A DNA stretch of 64,000 nt from Mytilus californianus (Eukaryota > Mollusca > Bivalvia > Mytilida > Mytilidae), in NCBI RefSeq assembly GCF_021869535.1, contig NW_026262581.1, forward strand, positions 118,014,771-118,078,770. Reading direction: 5' to 3'. This document shows, in pieces, positions 34,481 through 45,069 of this stretch. The position numbers and the translations under genes are program-made. How positions within the stretch are numbered: the stretch's first letter is position 1; the number at the start of each line of letters is the position of its first letter. The notes beneath the pieces are model-generated. The model saw nothing but the letters and a program-made list of their open reading frames with translations. It did no database searches and was not told the DNA's origin.

Positions 34481-34679
34481 TAGGTAAATTAAAAAAATTG
34501 AAGTTCTTAGACCACATTCTTTCTGTGTCAGAAACCTATGCTGTGTCAAATATTTAATCACAATCCAAATTCAGAGCTGTATCAAGCTTGAATGTTGTGT
34601 CCATACTTGCCCCAACTGTTCAGGGTGCGACCTCTGCGGTCGTATCAAGCTGCGCCCAGCGAAGCATTTTATTAATATT

Positions 34680-34990
34680 TCTAACTAAAATTCTGGCATA
34701 GATTTTTTTAAATTTGGTATGTCATATATATTTTCTGGGTTCATGTTACATAGAGCGAGCGTAGCTCCAAATTTGTTAAAGTAATATAAAGGTATAACCT
34801 TCCAATTTGAAAATTCTTCTGTTGTTAACCTTTTAACCCAAGATATATGAATTGATGTTATATAACTATCTATATCAATCATTTTTAAACCTCCTTCCTG
34901 ATAATCATTACATAGAGTATACTGCTAGATTTGTTAGATAGTTTCAATTTGAGCATTGACTTCTTCGAATTCATGAGATGTTTTGAAGTG
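34680..34990 (-). pseudogene. LINE ORF2 fragment, minus strand
   Basis: The 65-codon minus frame from 34882 reads MIDIDSYITSIHISWVKRL and continues to FNKFGATLALCNM. Upstream in the same phase it has NDYQEGGLK. This arrangement follows the reverse transcriptase in CR1-like LINEs. It is separated from the minus-strand LINE at 29.9-30.8 kb by the plus-strand LINE fragment and the composite repeat. It may therefore belong to the same original copy, interrupted by insertion, although the parts do not adjoin exactly. Confidence 0.65.
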
Positions 34991-35341
34991 CTCTGACGCC
35001 GATTCACATAAATATCTGTGTGTGGTGGTCTGTTTTACTTAAAACTGTCAAAGACAGTGTTTATTGTATCTGGTATTTCAATTTTAACCTTTTTTATTGT
35101 TCCTTAATTATCGAGAAGGACATAATCTGTCAACGGTGGTATTTGTCTTGGGTACGTATGGATCTCTGTGAGAAAATCACTTTGATATCGGGAAGGACTC
35201 CTATGTGGCTTCGCCACGTGTTACAAATTATAATTAAATGCGGTTCCTTCAACCAACATACGTAATAAATCTCAAGACTTTACACCGTTTTTCTATTTCA
35301 TATATATGAAAGTTTGTGAGTGTGTATATTTTGCTGGTTGC

Positions 35342-35365
35342 GGGTTGCGGGCTGCGGGTTGCGGG
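35342..35365 (+). other. G-quadruplex motif (G3N4)3G3
   Basis: Four GGG runs at 35342, 35349, 35356 and 35363 are separated by exactly four bases each, which fits the standard intramolecular quadruplex pattern. The opposite tract at 37412-37428 has three CCC runs. Confidence 0.85.
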
Positions 35366-36513
35366 TTGTGATCTAATAAGTCAGTTGAACAATAAAGAGG
35401 GAAGAAAAAAAATCACCAAAACACTGTATATTCTTGTAAAAGGTTCTACTTGTGAAACTTCGAAAAATTGTGTAAGAATGTGTATTATTATTAACAAACT
35501 TTTAGTGATTTATTGTTGGTCATTCATTATACCAATATATCAGAAAATAAATACAAAATATCAAAACCAAAAATATCACCACTTAATATAGAATTGATAA
35601 AAAGTAAAAATTGTTAACCAGCTAGGCCAGTGCTCTATAAAAATCACTCAAAGCAATTACACTATTTAAAGTGTACAAAAAAACACTTTTCAGGAAGAAA
35701 TTACATAATTTTCTTAAAATTTCCCTGAATTAAGTGTGATAATGAAAATAATGATCATACTTGAACAGAATTTTTTTAATAATTCAAGTAATTTAAAAGT
35801 GTCCAAAGATTGCTAAGATTTTATCTTACTATGATTCTAGATCATCTCATATTTGCCATACATTTGGCATACAGACCTTAAACTATTTATGTGCAATAAC
35901 ACATTGCTTTGTGTTGTTATATGTTGTTATATTAAAGATATATTATCACTTTTCTTCCTATTTGTTTGTGTTTCTTTTTCTCCTTTTCTTTAGATAAAAC
36001 ATGATTTTAATTGAAACCTATAGATAATTAGACAGATTTACCAAATTTTTAAGGTCAGAAATTTATTGTGTGAATCGAACCATCCAATTTTAGGATGGAT
36101 TTATTGGTTTTAGTGACAGATTCTTCAGACAAAATTTTATATAACAAGTTTGATTGTTTCAAATGAAGGATTTATGTCCTTTTGTCCAAACTCATTAAAT
36201 CAAAGTAAATGAGATGTAATAGTTATGGGCAATTCAACATTATAAAAAAGACCTTTCATCCTTTTGTTTTATAAAAATGAAATAATTTTATAAAGTACTA
36301 AAACTTAATGAAAGAGAAGCCTTAGCAAGTGAATACAAAGTATCTTTACAAGAAAGAAAAGAAAAGTTATCGCATAAGTCAATAGTTATGTTTACAATTA
36401 TAAATAATTGCAATCGCCAATGGCAGTCAGCAGGGTTTAAGAACATCCGTTGTTCGACCTGTTAGTGCAATGCGTTTTGTTTAAATATACTTTTTCACTT
36501 TTTTTGGTCTTTT

Positions 36514-36732
36514 GGAAAATGTTGTTTGTGCTGTATTTAGACCTCTCTAGTAAGAAATTTGTTTTGCATGCACACGTATAAAAGTTGCGGTTTTTATCCA
36601 ACGCAAAAGCCTAAATTGAAAACAACGTTCAAACCTATGATTGCGTTGGATAAAAACGGCAATTTTTATACGTGTGCATGCATAACAAATTTCTTGGTAG
36701 AAGGGTCTAAATACAGCACAAACAACATTTTC
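36514..36732. mobile_element. Foldback element, ~92-bp arms
   Basis: 36514-36605 and 36642-36732 are near-perfect reverse complements (GTTGTTTGTGCTGTATTTAG ... CTAAATACAGCACAAACAAC at the outside, CCAACGCA ... TGCGTTGG at the inside) around a 36-base loop. The right arm has a small GAAGG difference. No target-site duplication or coding sequence is evident. It fits a foldback MITE. The minus-strand 78-codon frame at 36547-36783 is a by-product. Confidence 0.85.
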
Positions 36733-37481
36733 TAAATATATATATATATTGTATATTGTCAGATACAATTTGTTTAAGTTCAAAATTCACTATTTTAATG
36801 TTTCATTGTTATGGTCAGTCAATATGTCTTAATAAACTGGAGAAACAAATAAAGGTTAAAAACAAAGTAAAATAATGTATATTTTTTTTCTTCAAATTTG
36901 TGATAATTTAACAAAAAAAAAACAGAAATACTTATTTTTTTTATTTTCATCATCTGGACAAAAGTCATCTTCTTTTAATATTCTTTCAATTATTTTTAAA
37001 ATAATTTGATAGTTTTTTAATTCCCTTTTTCTTTAACCAAGTTGCATGAAAGTTCGGCGAATTATTTATATCTATTGACGTAAGTTCCCTTACGATTTAT
37101 ATAAATTTTAGATTTTACATTTCCGAGTGATGTGGTTTTATTCATTAAAAATGGGGGGAGGGGGTTCCAGTTTTCGGACAATAACTCAAGAATGCTTTGG
37201 ACAGTTTTCATGAAACTTTGTTGACTGGTTTATATATATTGAAATAACCTCCCTTCAATTTTAATAATTTTCTGATATGACATTGAGAAGTTATGGAACT
37301 TTATTCATTGAAAAAGCGACAGGCGTATCCTGCGCTCATGGCACAGCTCTTCATTAACTTTTAACCTGTAAAGGAAAATTAGTAACTTTGAAATTTAATG
37401 AAAAAGAGCAGCCCGCAACCCGCAGCCCGCAAAATAGTGATACTGAAAGTTTGTTGCCTTTAATAAAGATTATAACTAACA

Positions 37482-38550
37482 GTGTTTCGGGATTTTTTGC
37501 TTATACTGTTAAAGCATGGGTCCTTTTTCAAAAATCTCCCCAACTATTTCCTTGATTTAGCAAGGTATTCTTTGATATTTTTGTTACGTTTATACGCTAT
37601 GATAGGCACCTGGGTGAAGATTTCACTGCATTGTTTGTCTTTTTGCGGATTGTTCCAATGTTTTCTTATAACTTTACTAAGGTTTTTTACCATTGGATTA
37701 TATTTAGTAATGAGAGTGAGTGGAACATTCTTTGTTCTATTGGTCTTCAATAAAGTTGGTTTTCTGTATGTAGTATTTTTAACGTTTTTAATAACATTCT
37801 CCGTTTTATTTTTACAGTATCCTCTTTCAACTAACTTATCTTGTAAGTTAGTGAAATGTTTATCTAATTTAGTGATGTCACTATTATTTCTAATATGACG
37901 TATAGATTCGCACACTGTAATACTTGTGAATGTGTGTGTAGGATGTGCACTAGTGATTGTTAAATATTGATACGTTTCGGTATTTTTAATATGTGATTTA
38001 ACATCAAGGATGTTAAAATTGTGGAATCTTTCACCTTTGTACACTTCGGTATCTAAATAGGTCATACTAGATCTAGACACCTCAAATGTGAATTTAAGCA
38101 GAGGGTCAATTTTATTCGCTATGTTAAAGAAATCTTCCACCTGTTTTAATGTGCCTGTGAAGACCATCAAACCGTCATCTCTGTATTGACAGTGTAATTT
38201 GATGTTTTCTCTCCATTGGAACTTATCTAAGATATGTATTAATAGGACAGACAGATGTAAATCTGTGCATGTCGGGGAAAATATACCACCCATAGGCGCT
38301 CCTATAATTTGTTTGTATAATTGTCCATTGAATTCAAATTCATTGTTTCTTAGTATATTGATTTAACAAATGCCGTTAAATCCTTTTTGTTGGGAATTTT
38401 TAAAGTATATTCTTGTCTTTCAATTGATTCTAATGCATTAATAACTGTTTTTTTCTATGTTATCAATGTTCATATTTGTGTACATTGACGTTACATCATA
38501 GGCAATAAGAATGCAATCTTTCTTGACCTCATGTGACTCTATTTTATTAA
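37482..38550 (-). pseudogene. Penelope-like element reverse transcriptase fragment
   Basis: The 249-codon minus frame from 38293 contains MGGIFSPTCTDLHL, then the reverse transcriptase active-site motif YRDDGLMVF (residues 37-45), followed by LLKFTFEVSRSSMTYLDTEVY and NTETYQYL. Near the end come RKHWNN and IIAYKRNKNIKEYL, as in Penelope-like elements. Upstream, in shifted phases, ILIAYDVTSMYTNMNID (about 38513-38465) is the motif with the first catalytic aspartate. At least one frameshift and stops separate the two parts. No GIY-YIG endonuclease is seen downstream. The upstream edge abuts Polinton sequence at 38551. A related retroelement class cannot be fully excluded. Confidence 0.72.
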
Positions 38551-38701
38551 TTTAGATTGCAACAATACATTGGAAGAAACACAACTACGAACAAAAGAAG
38601 GTTTTTTTTAAAATAAATTAAATGATGCGCATTTAAGTGGTAAAGATTATGCACATGCTCAAACATTATTTGTCAAAATAGCAATTGGATCACGTAATAT
38701 A
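38551..38701 (+). pseudogene. Second fragment of Polinton polymerase B, joined to satellite
   Basis: About 150 bases from TTTAGATTGCAACAATA to GCAATTGGATCACG are roughly 95% identical to 22283-22437, including the AAATGA(T/C)GCGCATTTAAGTGG stretch. Both copies pass into the satellite at the same point (ATATATAGGGTACCCTCC). The copy is too short to be functional and lies directly against the Penelope-like fragment. Confidence 0.88.
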
Positions 38702-40692
38702 TAGGGTACCCTCCAAAACCTTTGCTGACAAACTCATACGGGTCCAGGGCATAAGTGCTATGGACCGTTTTAGAAGCCATGCCTACCTCTACCTCTGGTA
38801 TAATGGCCCACGTGGAGAATATCTTAGTTTGGCCAGCCGGCAATAGTTAATTTCGACTTCGTGATATACCGGGGTACCCACTCCACCTTTTAACTCTTTG
38901 CTGACAAACTCGTACGGGTCTGTGGCATAAGTGCTATGGGCCATTTTAAAGGCAATGCCTACCTCTACCTCTGGTATCATGACCCAAGTGGAGAATATTT
39001 TAGTTTGGCCAGCCGGCAATAGTTAATTTTGACTTTGTGATATACCAGGGTACTCCCCTTTTAACTCTTTGCTGACAAACTCGAACGGGTTTAGGGCATA
39101 AGTGCTATGGGCCATTTGAGAGGCATTACCTGCCTCTACCTCTGGTATAATGGCCCGCGTAGAGAATATCTTAGTTTGGTCAGCCGGCAATAGTTAATTT
39201 CGACTTCGTGATATACCGGGGTACCCACTCCACCTTTAAACTCTTTGCTGACAAAATCGTACGAGTCTAGGGCATAAGTGCTATGGGCCATTTTAAAGGC
39301 AATGCCCATCTCTACCTTTGGTATCATGGCACACGTGCAGAATCTCTTAGTTTGGCAAGCCGGCAATAGTTAATTTTGACTTTGTGATATACCAGGGTAC
39401 TCCCCTTACCCTTTGCTTACAAACTCGTACGGGTCTAGGGCATAAGTGCTATGGGCAATTTTAGAGGCAATGCCTACCTCTACATCTGGTAGAATGGCCC
39501 ACGTGGAGAATCTCTTAGTTTGGCCAGCCGGCAATATTTAATTTCGACTTCGTCATATACCGGGGTACTCACTCCCCCTTTTATCTCTTTTCTGACAAAC
39601 TCATACGGGTCTAGGGCATAAGTGATATGGGCTATTTTAGAGGCAATGCCTACCTCTACCTCTGGTATAATGGCCCACGTGCAGAATCTCTAAGTTTGGC
39701 CAGCCGGCAATAGTTAATTTCGACTTCGGGATATACCGGGGTACCCACCCCACCTTTTTACTATTTGCTGACAAATCGTACGGGTCTAGGGCATAAGTGC
39801 TATGGGCCATTTTGAAGGCAATGCCTATCTCTACCTATGGTATTATGGACCACGTGCAGAATCTCTTAGTTTGGCCAGCCGGCAATAGTTAATTTTGACT
39901 TTGTGATATACCTGTGTACTCCCCTTACCCTTTGCTGACAAAATCGTACGGGTCTAGAGCATAAGTGCTATGAGCCATTTTAGAGGCAATGCCTACCTCT
40001 ACCTCTGGTATAATGGCCCACGTGGAGAATCTCTTAGTTTGGCCAGCCGGCAATAGTTAATTTCGACTTCGTCATATACCGGGGTACCCACTCCCCCTTT
40101 TAACTCTTTGCTAACAAACTCGTACGGGTCTAGGGCATAAGTGCTGTAGGCCATTTTAAAGGCAATGCCTACCTCTACCTCTAGTATCATGGCCCACGTG
40201 GAGAATATTTTAGTTTGACCAGCCGGCAATAGTTAATTTTGACTTTGTGATATATACCAGGGTACTCCCCTTTTAATTCTTTGCTGACAAACTCGTACGG
40301 GTCTAGGGCATAAGTGCTATTGGCCATTTTAGAGGCATTGCCTACCTCTACCTCTGGTATAATGGTCCACGTGGAGGATTTCTTAGTTTGGCCAGCCGGC
40401 AATAGTTAATTTCGACTTCGTGATATACCGGGGTACCAACTCCAACTTTTAACTCTTTGCTGACAAACTCGTACGGGTCTAGGGCATAAGTGCTATGGGC
40501 CATTTTAAAGGCAATGCCTACCTCTACCTCTGGTATCATGGCACACGTGCTGAATCTCTTAGTTTGGCCAGCCGGCAATAGTTAATTTTGACTTTGTGAT
40601 GTACCAGGGTACTCCCCTTACCCTTTGCTGACAAACTCGTACGGGTGTAGGGCATAAGTGCTATGGGCCATTTTAGAGGCAATGCCGACCTC
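38702..40692 (+). repeat. ~175-bp satellite array with alternating dimer structure
   Basis: GGCAATAGTTAATT anchors lie at 38839, 39015, 39186, 39362, 39530 (variant), 39706, 39881, 40050, 40226, 40399 and 40575. The spacings alternate between about 176 and 168-173. The following bases also alternate: TTCGACTTCGT then a CCCACTCC-type junction, versus TTTGACTTTGTG then a TACTCCCCTT-type junction. So the repeat unit is a dimer of about 345 bp. The array ends at 40692 within GCCGACCTCTG. Minus frames of 71-76 codons (for example 40348-40578) recur with high similarity, but they open at TTG and end by crossing into the next monomer in another phase. Confidence 0.93.
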
Positions 40693-42390
40693 TGAATGGC
40701 AATAACCTGATTATTTAAAGGCTCTGATTGATCTCCGTAGTATTGAATATTGAAAGGGAATAGATAAAATTAATGTCAGTTTTTATTTCTTCTTCTTTTT
40801 TCTTTAATTGTAAATCTTTTTGTTTGTCTGGTCTGTTTAAAATGGAAGATAAACGATCGCATGTACGGTATGAAGTACTTTGAGATGGGACTATATTTGT
40901 AGACAACCAACAGACAACGAACAGATTATGGAATGCCCATATGGCAAATATTTCCTTTTTATTTCTTTCAGTTTACGTGTAATGTATAATTGTTAAATAT
41001 TTAAATACTTCGAGAAGTCGGAAAAATTTATAAGAACTGTTCTATTTAATGTGTCCGGTGGAATGTCCTGTTTTCAAGACTCACAACTAAACATATTTCA
41101 TCTCTTTCGTTCAATTTCTTTATTGATAGTAATCGTTAAATTTCTATATTTAATCATCCTTTTATTTATTGTTGCAGTTTACATTATTTCACTAATCACA
41201 GACTTTTGAATAGATCGGTTCTTGGTTCTATGATTATGGAAGCATTAACATTTTCTATTTACTTTAATTTTAAATGTTGTTAAAAGACGCGATCTTGCAG
41301 AAGACCAATAGTTCCTATTTATAATTGATTAAGTAAACGCGGACCTCGAAGAAGACACCCATTGACTTGCCTGTTTGAAACAATATCAAATATAAACAAA
41401 AAACGTTATTTAATCATAATAATCGATCATAGTTTCTTACAACACTTCATCGAACGCAAGTCATCTCATGAATATTATTGACGGCTCATGAATATTATTG
41501 AAGGCTGGCCTCATGAATATTAACGCCGGCTGTTATCGACGGCTAGAATCACACTAGTGTGTAACTTCTATGTCATTTGGTCTCTGGTGGAGAATTGTCT
41601 AATTTGCCATCATACTGTACCTCATTTTCTTATTTTTTTATTTGACAAAAATTGACCATTAAAAATCGACTGTTACAAAACTATGAATTTTTCAATATAT
41701 TAAGGATTTTCTACCCTAGAAATAGATAACCTTAGCTAAATGTATATATGGCAAAACCGTTCGGCATTTTGGGTCCTCTGTGCTATACAACTTCGAACTG
41801 AATTTTGCCTTTGTAATGTTTTTGATTCGACCGCCACTGATGAGTCTTTTGGAGACGAAACGCGCGTATGGCGTACAAAATTTGATGCCTTGTACCTATG
41901 ATGAGTCTAATCATGCTAAATGGGCGATTGTTAACATTTGAAAGTGTACGTTATCCTCAATGTAAGGCAATGTTAACTATTTAGCAGTGTATTTGTTTGA
42001 AATTGCCACATATCTCTGTTTTACATGTGAATATAGTTTATTTTATCTTTCTATTTCAGGAGATATATAGATTATGTTACGAGCTGATTGACCACTATTT
42101 GGAGTCACTGCATACCTACGCTATCATCAGTTAATGTGTTATTATATATTTTACTGAATATTTATATTTATAGTGTTTTTATAGCTGAAACTTGTGTGTA
42201 GTGGGTTGTTTCTTAATTGTCATATAAAACTTTCCTATTTCTCGATCAATTTTCCCAATCGGCCATGTCAGCTATTGCCATCACTTGGTGTCAGTTGTAG
42301 TAAACTTTTTTTTTTTAAATCTTCTCTTTTGAAACCACCAGACCTTTCACCTCAATGATCATTGGGGTATTGTTCTGTTCATAAGAATCA
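40693..42390. other. Unassigned DNA with dispersed repeat scraps
   Basis: No gene is supported. CTCATGAATATTATTGACGG is tandemly echoed three times at about 41465-41530. 41575-41640 (GTCATTTGGTCTCTGGTGGA, TTTGCCATCATACTGTACC) is a fragment of the left-edge dispersed family. 41838-41880 contains the GACGAAACGCGCG core shared with 11745-11800. Confidence 0.55.
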
Positions 42391-42479
42391 ACCAACATGT
42401 CCAAAATAAACCTTAAGGGTTACGCATTTCAAATTTTGCAATTACTATATATATATATAAAAATTCCATTTTTTGCCAT

Positions 42480-42992
42480 CAGTAAGGAGAGTTGTACAAA
42501 TAATGTGAATACACAGAACCCCGATCCAATTCATCTTTTGCTAAAAATATTTATCATTTTCTGTTTTATATCTCCTAACATCATTCCATTTTTCTCTAAT
42601 TTCGTTTCAAATATGCCAAAACCTGCAGTAAAAATAGATGTATGCCCCAAATAAACATTCCCCGATTGGTTGAAATACTATGGCGTCGATGTAAAGCAAC
42701 GAAAGCCTCGATGTAAAGCAACGCAAGCCTCGATGTAAAGCACACGCTTCCCAAGAGTAAGGAGAGTTGTACAAATAATGTGAATTCACAGACCCCCGAT
42801 CCAATTTATCTTTTGCTAAAAGTGTTCATCATTTTCTGTTCTGTATTTACCAACAACATTCCATTTTTCTATAATCCCGATTTAAACATGTCGAAACCTG
42901 CAGTAAAAATAGATGTATTCCCCAAGTAAACATTCCCCGATTGGTTGAAAAGCTGTGGCCTCGATCTAAAGCAACGCAAGCACACGCAAAAA
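42480..42992 (+). repeat. Tandem duplication, ~270 bp, with 21-bp sub-repeat
   Basis: AGTAAGGAGAGTTGTACAAA starts near 42480 and again near 42757. Both copies run through CCCGATCCAAT, CATTCCATTTTTCT, AAACCTGCAGTAAAAATAGA and ATTCCCCGATTGGTTGAAA. Between them GCCTCGATGTAAAGCAACGC is repeated three times (42680-42742). No coding sequence. Confidence 0.88.
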
Positions 42993-44270
42993 TTTCCGTT
43001 GAAATGTTGAACTTCGACCCCGAGCCGATTCACATAGAGATTTTCTTGCGCTCAAATGTAATTCTAAGTAAGGTATACTGGTAAAGTAAAATTATGTTCT
43101 TTTACAGAAATATTTACACATTTTATTATTAATGTATTGTCATGCTTCTGCATATTTACGCTGAGCTTTAGTTAAATATAATTCTATACAAATTTTGTTA
43201 CGTCAAGCATTAAGAGTAAGAATATATTTCGCGCCAAAACCAGAAAATAATCTGTGTCACCAAATAAGTTTGTCAGCATCTTTCTGAAATTTTCCAACAG
43301 AAAATAGCGTTAATTATAGAGAAATTTTGGTGAGTATTACTTATTGATGTTAAGGTTCTCCAGAGGTGGTTCTCTACACCTTCTTGGCGGTCAATTTAAT
43401 CCCATTTATCAATTATCCCCGATGGCGATGACATCCAGTCGATATTGTGTCATGAGTGAAAATCTTATCTATTTGATGAAATAACTTCTTCATTAACTGT
43501 ACATGCAATATTTTTGTAGTTTTTGATAACCGTGTACATTCCCATTGCATGTCCGCAAGATAAATGGGTTATGCATTTGTGAATTGTGTAAGTACAGTTA
43601 ATATTGTGTGATAAACAATGGGTCGTAAAAGTGGGTGTCCCCAAAGCGTATTTGATTGAATTTGGCTTTATTTCCATGTTTCGGACGACATTTTCCGCCT
43701 TTAGGAATTCTTACCCCAGAAATTCTTTACCCTCCCGCTGTAGTACTATCCAATAGCTATTCATTAAAGCAGAGTCTATAATCCCTAGCCATACAGAACT
43801 GCCGAGGCAATGGGTCGGAAATGTGAGTTATGAAGTTGTATCGTCGGTATACAACTACCATGAAAATTTTTTATTTTACATCAAAATTCAATGTTTTTAG
43901 TCGTTTATATGAGTTTTGAAAATTGCAAATGTGGGTTAAACATGCGTTAATACGAATCACATCCTGGACTTAACAGATATACTGTGTTTGAATCGTCGTC
44001 AGAATTTATTTATTGTAAATGCTAATTACAAAATCGTAAATATGAGTTAGAAATCTACAAACTAAAGTTCGAATTTTGTTAATGGGATATAAAAATCTTT
44101 GATTTACTATATAAATCTTGTTTTCGAACAAAAATGTCAAAAACTATGATTTTAAAGAAAAATAAAATTGTCGCTCAAGTAGTTTTCCAAACGCAATTGC
44201 AGGATGACGAATTGCGGGATAGCTTTTCATAAAGAGAATTGCAGGAAGTGAATTGCTGGATAGCTTGACA
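42993..44270. other. Unassigned DNA
   Basis: No gene or known repeat is supported. The minus frame at 43465-43677 (70 codons) has no domain. Imperfect copies of GAATTGC(A/G)GGA occur at 44180-44265. Confidence 0.4.
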
Positions 44271-44490
44271 CTAGTGACGTACAGTTGAAATTGTGTAATG
44301 TTAAGCTAAGATAGCACGTTGTTATATCATTAGAATGTCACGATGCTTACCACACGATATGCTCAATTAGAACTACATGACGTACAGTTGAAACTAGGTG
44401 ATGTTATGCTAAGATAGCATGTTGTTATATCATTTGAATGTCACGATAGGCTTACCATAGAATATGTTCATTCAGCTTAGCATATTGTAA
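44270..44490 (+). repeat. Two-copy tandem repeat, ~107 bp
   Basis: TGACGTACAGTTGAAA occurs at about 44275 and 44379, each followed by ATGTTA(A/T)GCTAAGATAGCA and GTTGTTATATCATT(A/T)GAATG. The DNA from 44490 to 44600 has scattered related words (CAGCTTAGCATATTG). Confidence 0.82.
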
Positions 44491-44717
44491 TTTAGAGTTA
44501 GCATTTTGATGACTCAATTCAACATCACGCTGTCTTAAGTTTACATTTTAAGCTTCAGCATAATGTTTTGTAAATCTCTAATATATGACAGCTTAGGCTT
44601 TCTATAATAGTGGTTTAGAGGTCGAACCTGGTCGAATTTTTCTTTGGCGAGTTAAAGAAATTTCTTTTTTATCGAGATTCAAAGTAGTGTAATCATATTT
44701 TATGCCAAAATAATTAT

Positions 44718-44876
44718 AGAATAACTAATCGAAGAATTCAAATAGAGAAAAATATTCAACGAGTGACCGAACAACACATTATTCACGAATGCGCGTAGCG
44801 CATGAGTTAATTATCAGTGTTGTTCGGTCACGAGTTGAATATTTTTCGATATTTAAATTCTTTGATTAGTTATTCT
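44718..44876. mobile_element. Foldback with 60-bp arms and GC-rich centre
   Basis: 44718-44777 (AGAATAACTAATC ... GACCGAACAACAC) is the reverse complement, with a few mismatches, of 44817-44876. The 39-base loop contains the palindrome ATGCGCGTAGCGCAT. To the right lie GACGTC words (44978 and 45012) and an unrelated TTTCACATG doublet. The design resembles 59514-59658: long AT-rich arms around a short GC palindrome. Confidence 0.85.
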
Positions 44877-45069
44877 TTTTATTACATTGGCAAAGGGCTT
44901 TTTTTTTTTAAATTAATGTAGAAAATGTAAGGAACTATATCTTTTTTCTACGCATTCACAATTTGTTTTGATCCGACGTTATCGACGTCTTGACAACGCC
45001 TATTGTTGTATGACGTCAGAGAGTGAAATAACCACGTTTATTTCACATGTTTTCACATGTGAAATTATC

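Larger units (their letters stand above)
31788..34673 (+). repeat. Composite tandem-repeat element, copy 1
   Basis: The left end is a hairpin-forming ATACGACC ... GGTCGTAT (31788-31823) and the right end contains the complement of ATACGACCGCA (TGCGGTCGTAT, 34635-34645), so the two ends are inverted repeats. Internally, in order: a GTC/CGTCGT simple repeat (31840-31905), about three ~161-bp units (31905-32510), a G then T homopolymer stretch (32520-32580), a 35-bp minisatellite, and a ~130-bp tandem block with higher-order structure. Open frames of 107-166 codons on both strands come from 126-bp units and are not genes. An inverted, shorter relative lies at 60672-62255. I recognise the end sequences from bivalve genomes but cannot name the family. 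Confidence 0.8.
35326..37434. repeat. Interval bounded by inverted G-rich 7-mer tracts
   Basis: The left edge has TTTTGC then tandem GGGTTGC/GGGCTGC 7-mers (35335-35368); the right edge has the complementary GCCCGCAACCCGCAGCCCGC followed by AAAATA (37411-37435). About 2.1 kb of AT-rich DNA lies between them, with no supported gene but including the foldback at 36514-36732. The tracts may be the ends of one element or simply two copies of the same short repeat in opposite orientation. Confidence 0.5.

Noticed and set aside
33148..34517. Long frames of 107-166 codons on both strands with 42-residue repeats
   Set aside because: They are produced by 126-bp tandem monomers without stops. Both strands are open at the same time and no start or domain is conserved.
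37482..37898. 138-codon hydrophobic plus-strand frame
   Set aside because: It is the antisense of the Penelope-like reverse transcriptase frame.
38789..40578. A family of 71-76-codon minus-strand proteins that look highly conserved
   Set aside because: They are satellite monomers read in one phase. They start at TTG and not ATG, and end where the next monomer enters another phase. Similarity reflects satellite homogeneity.
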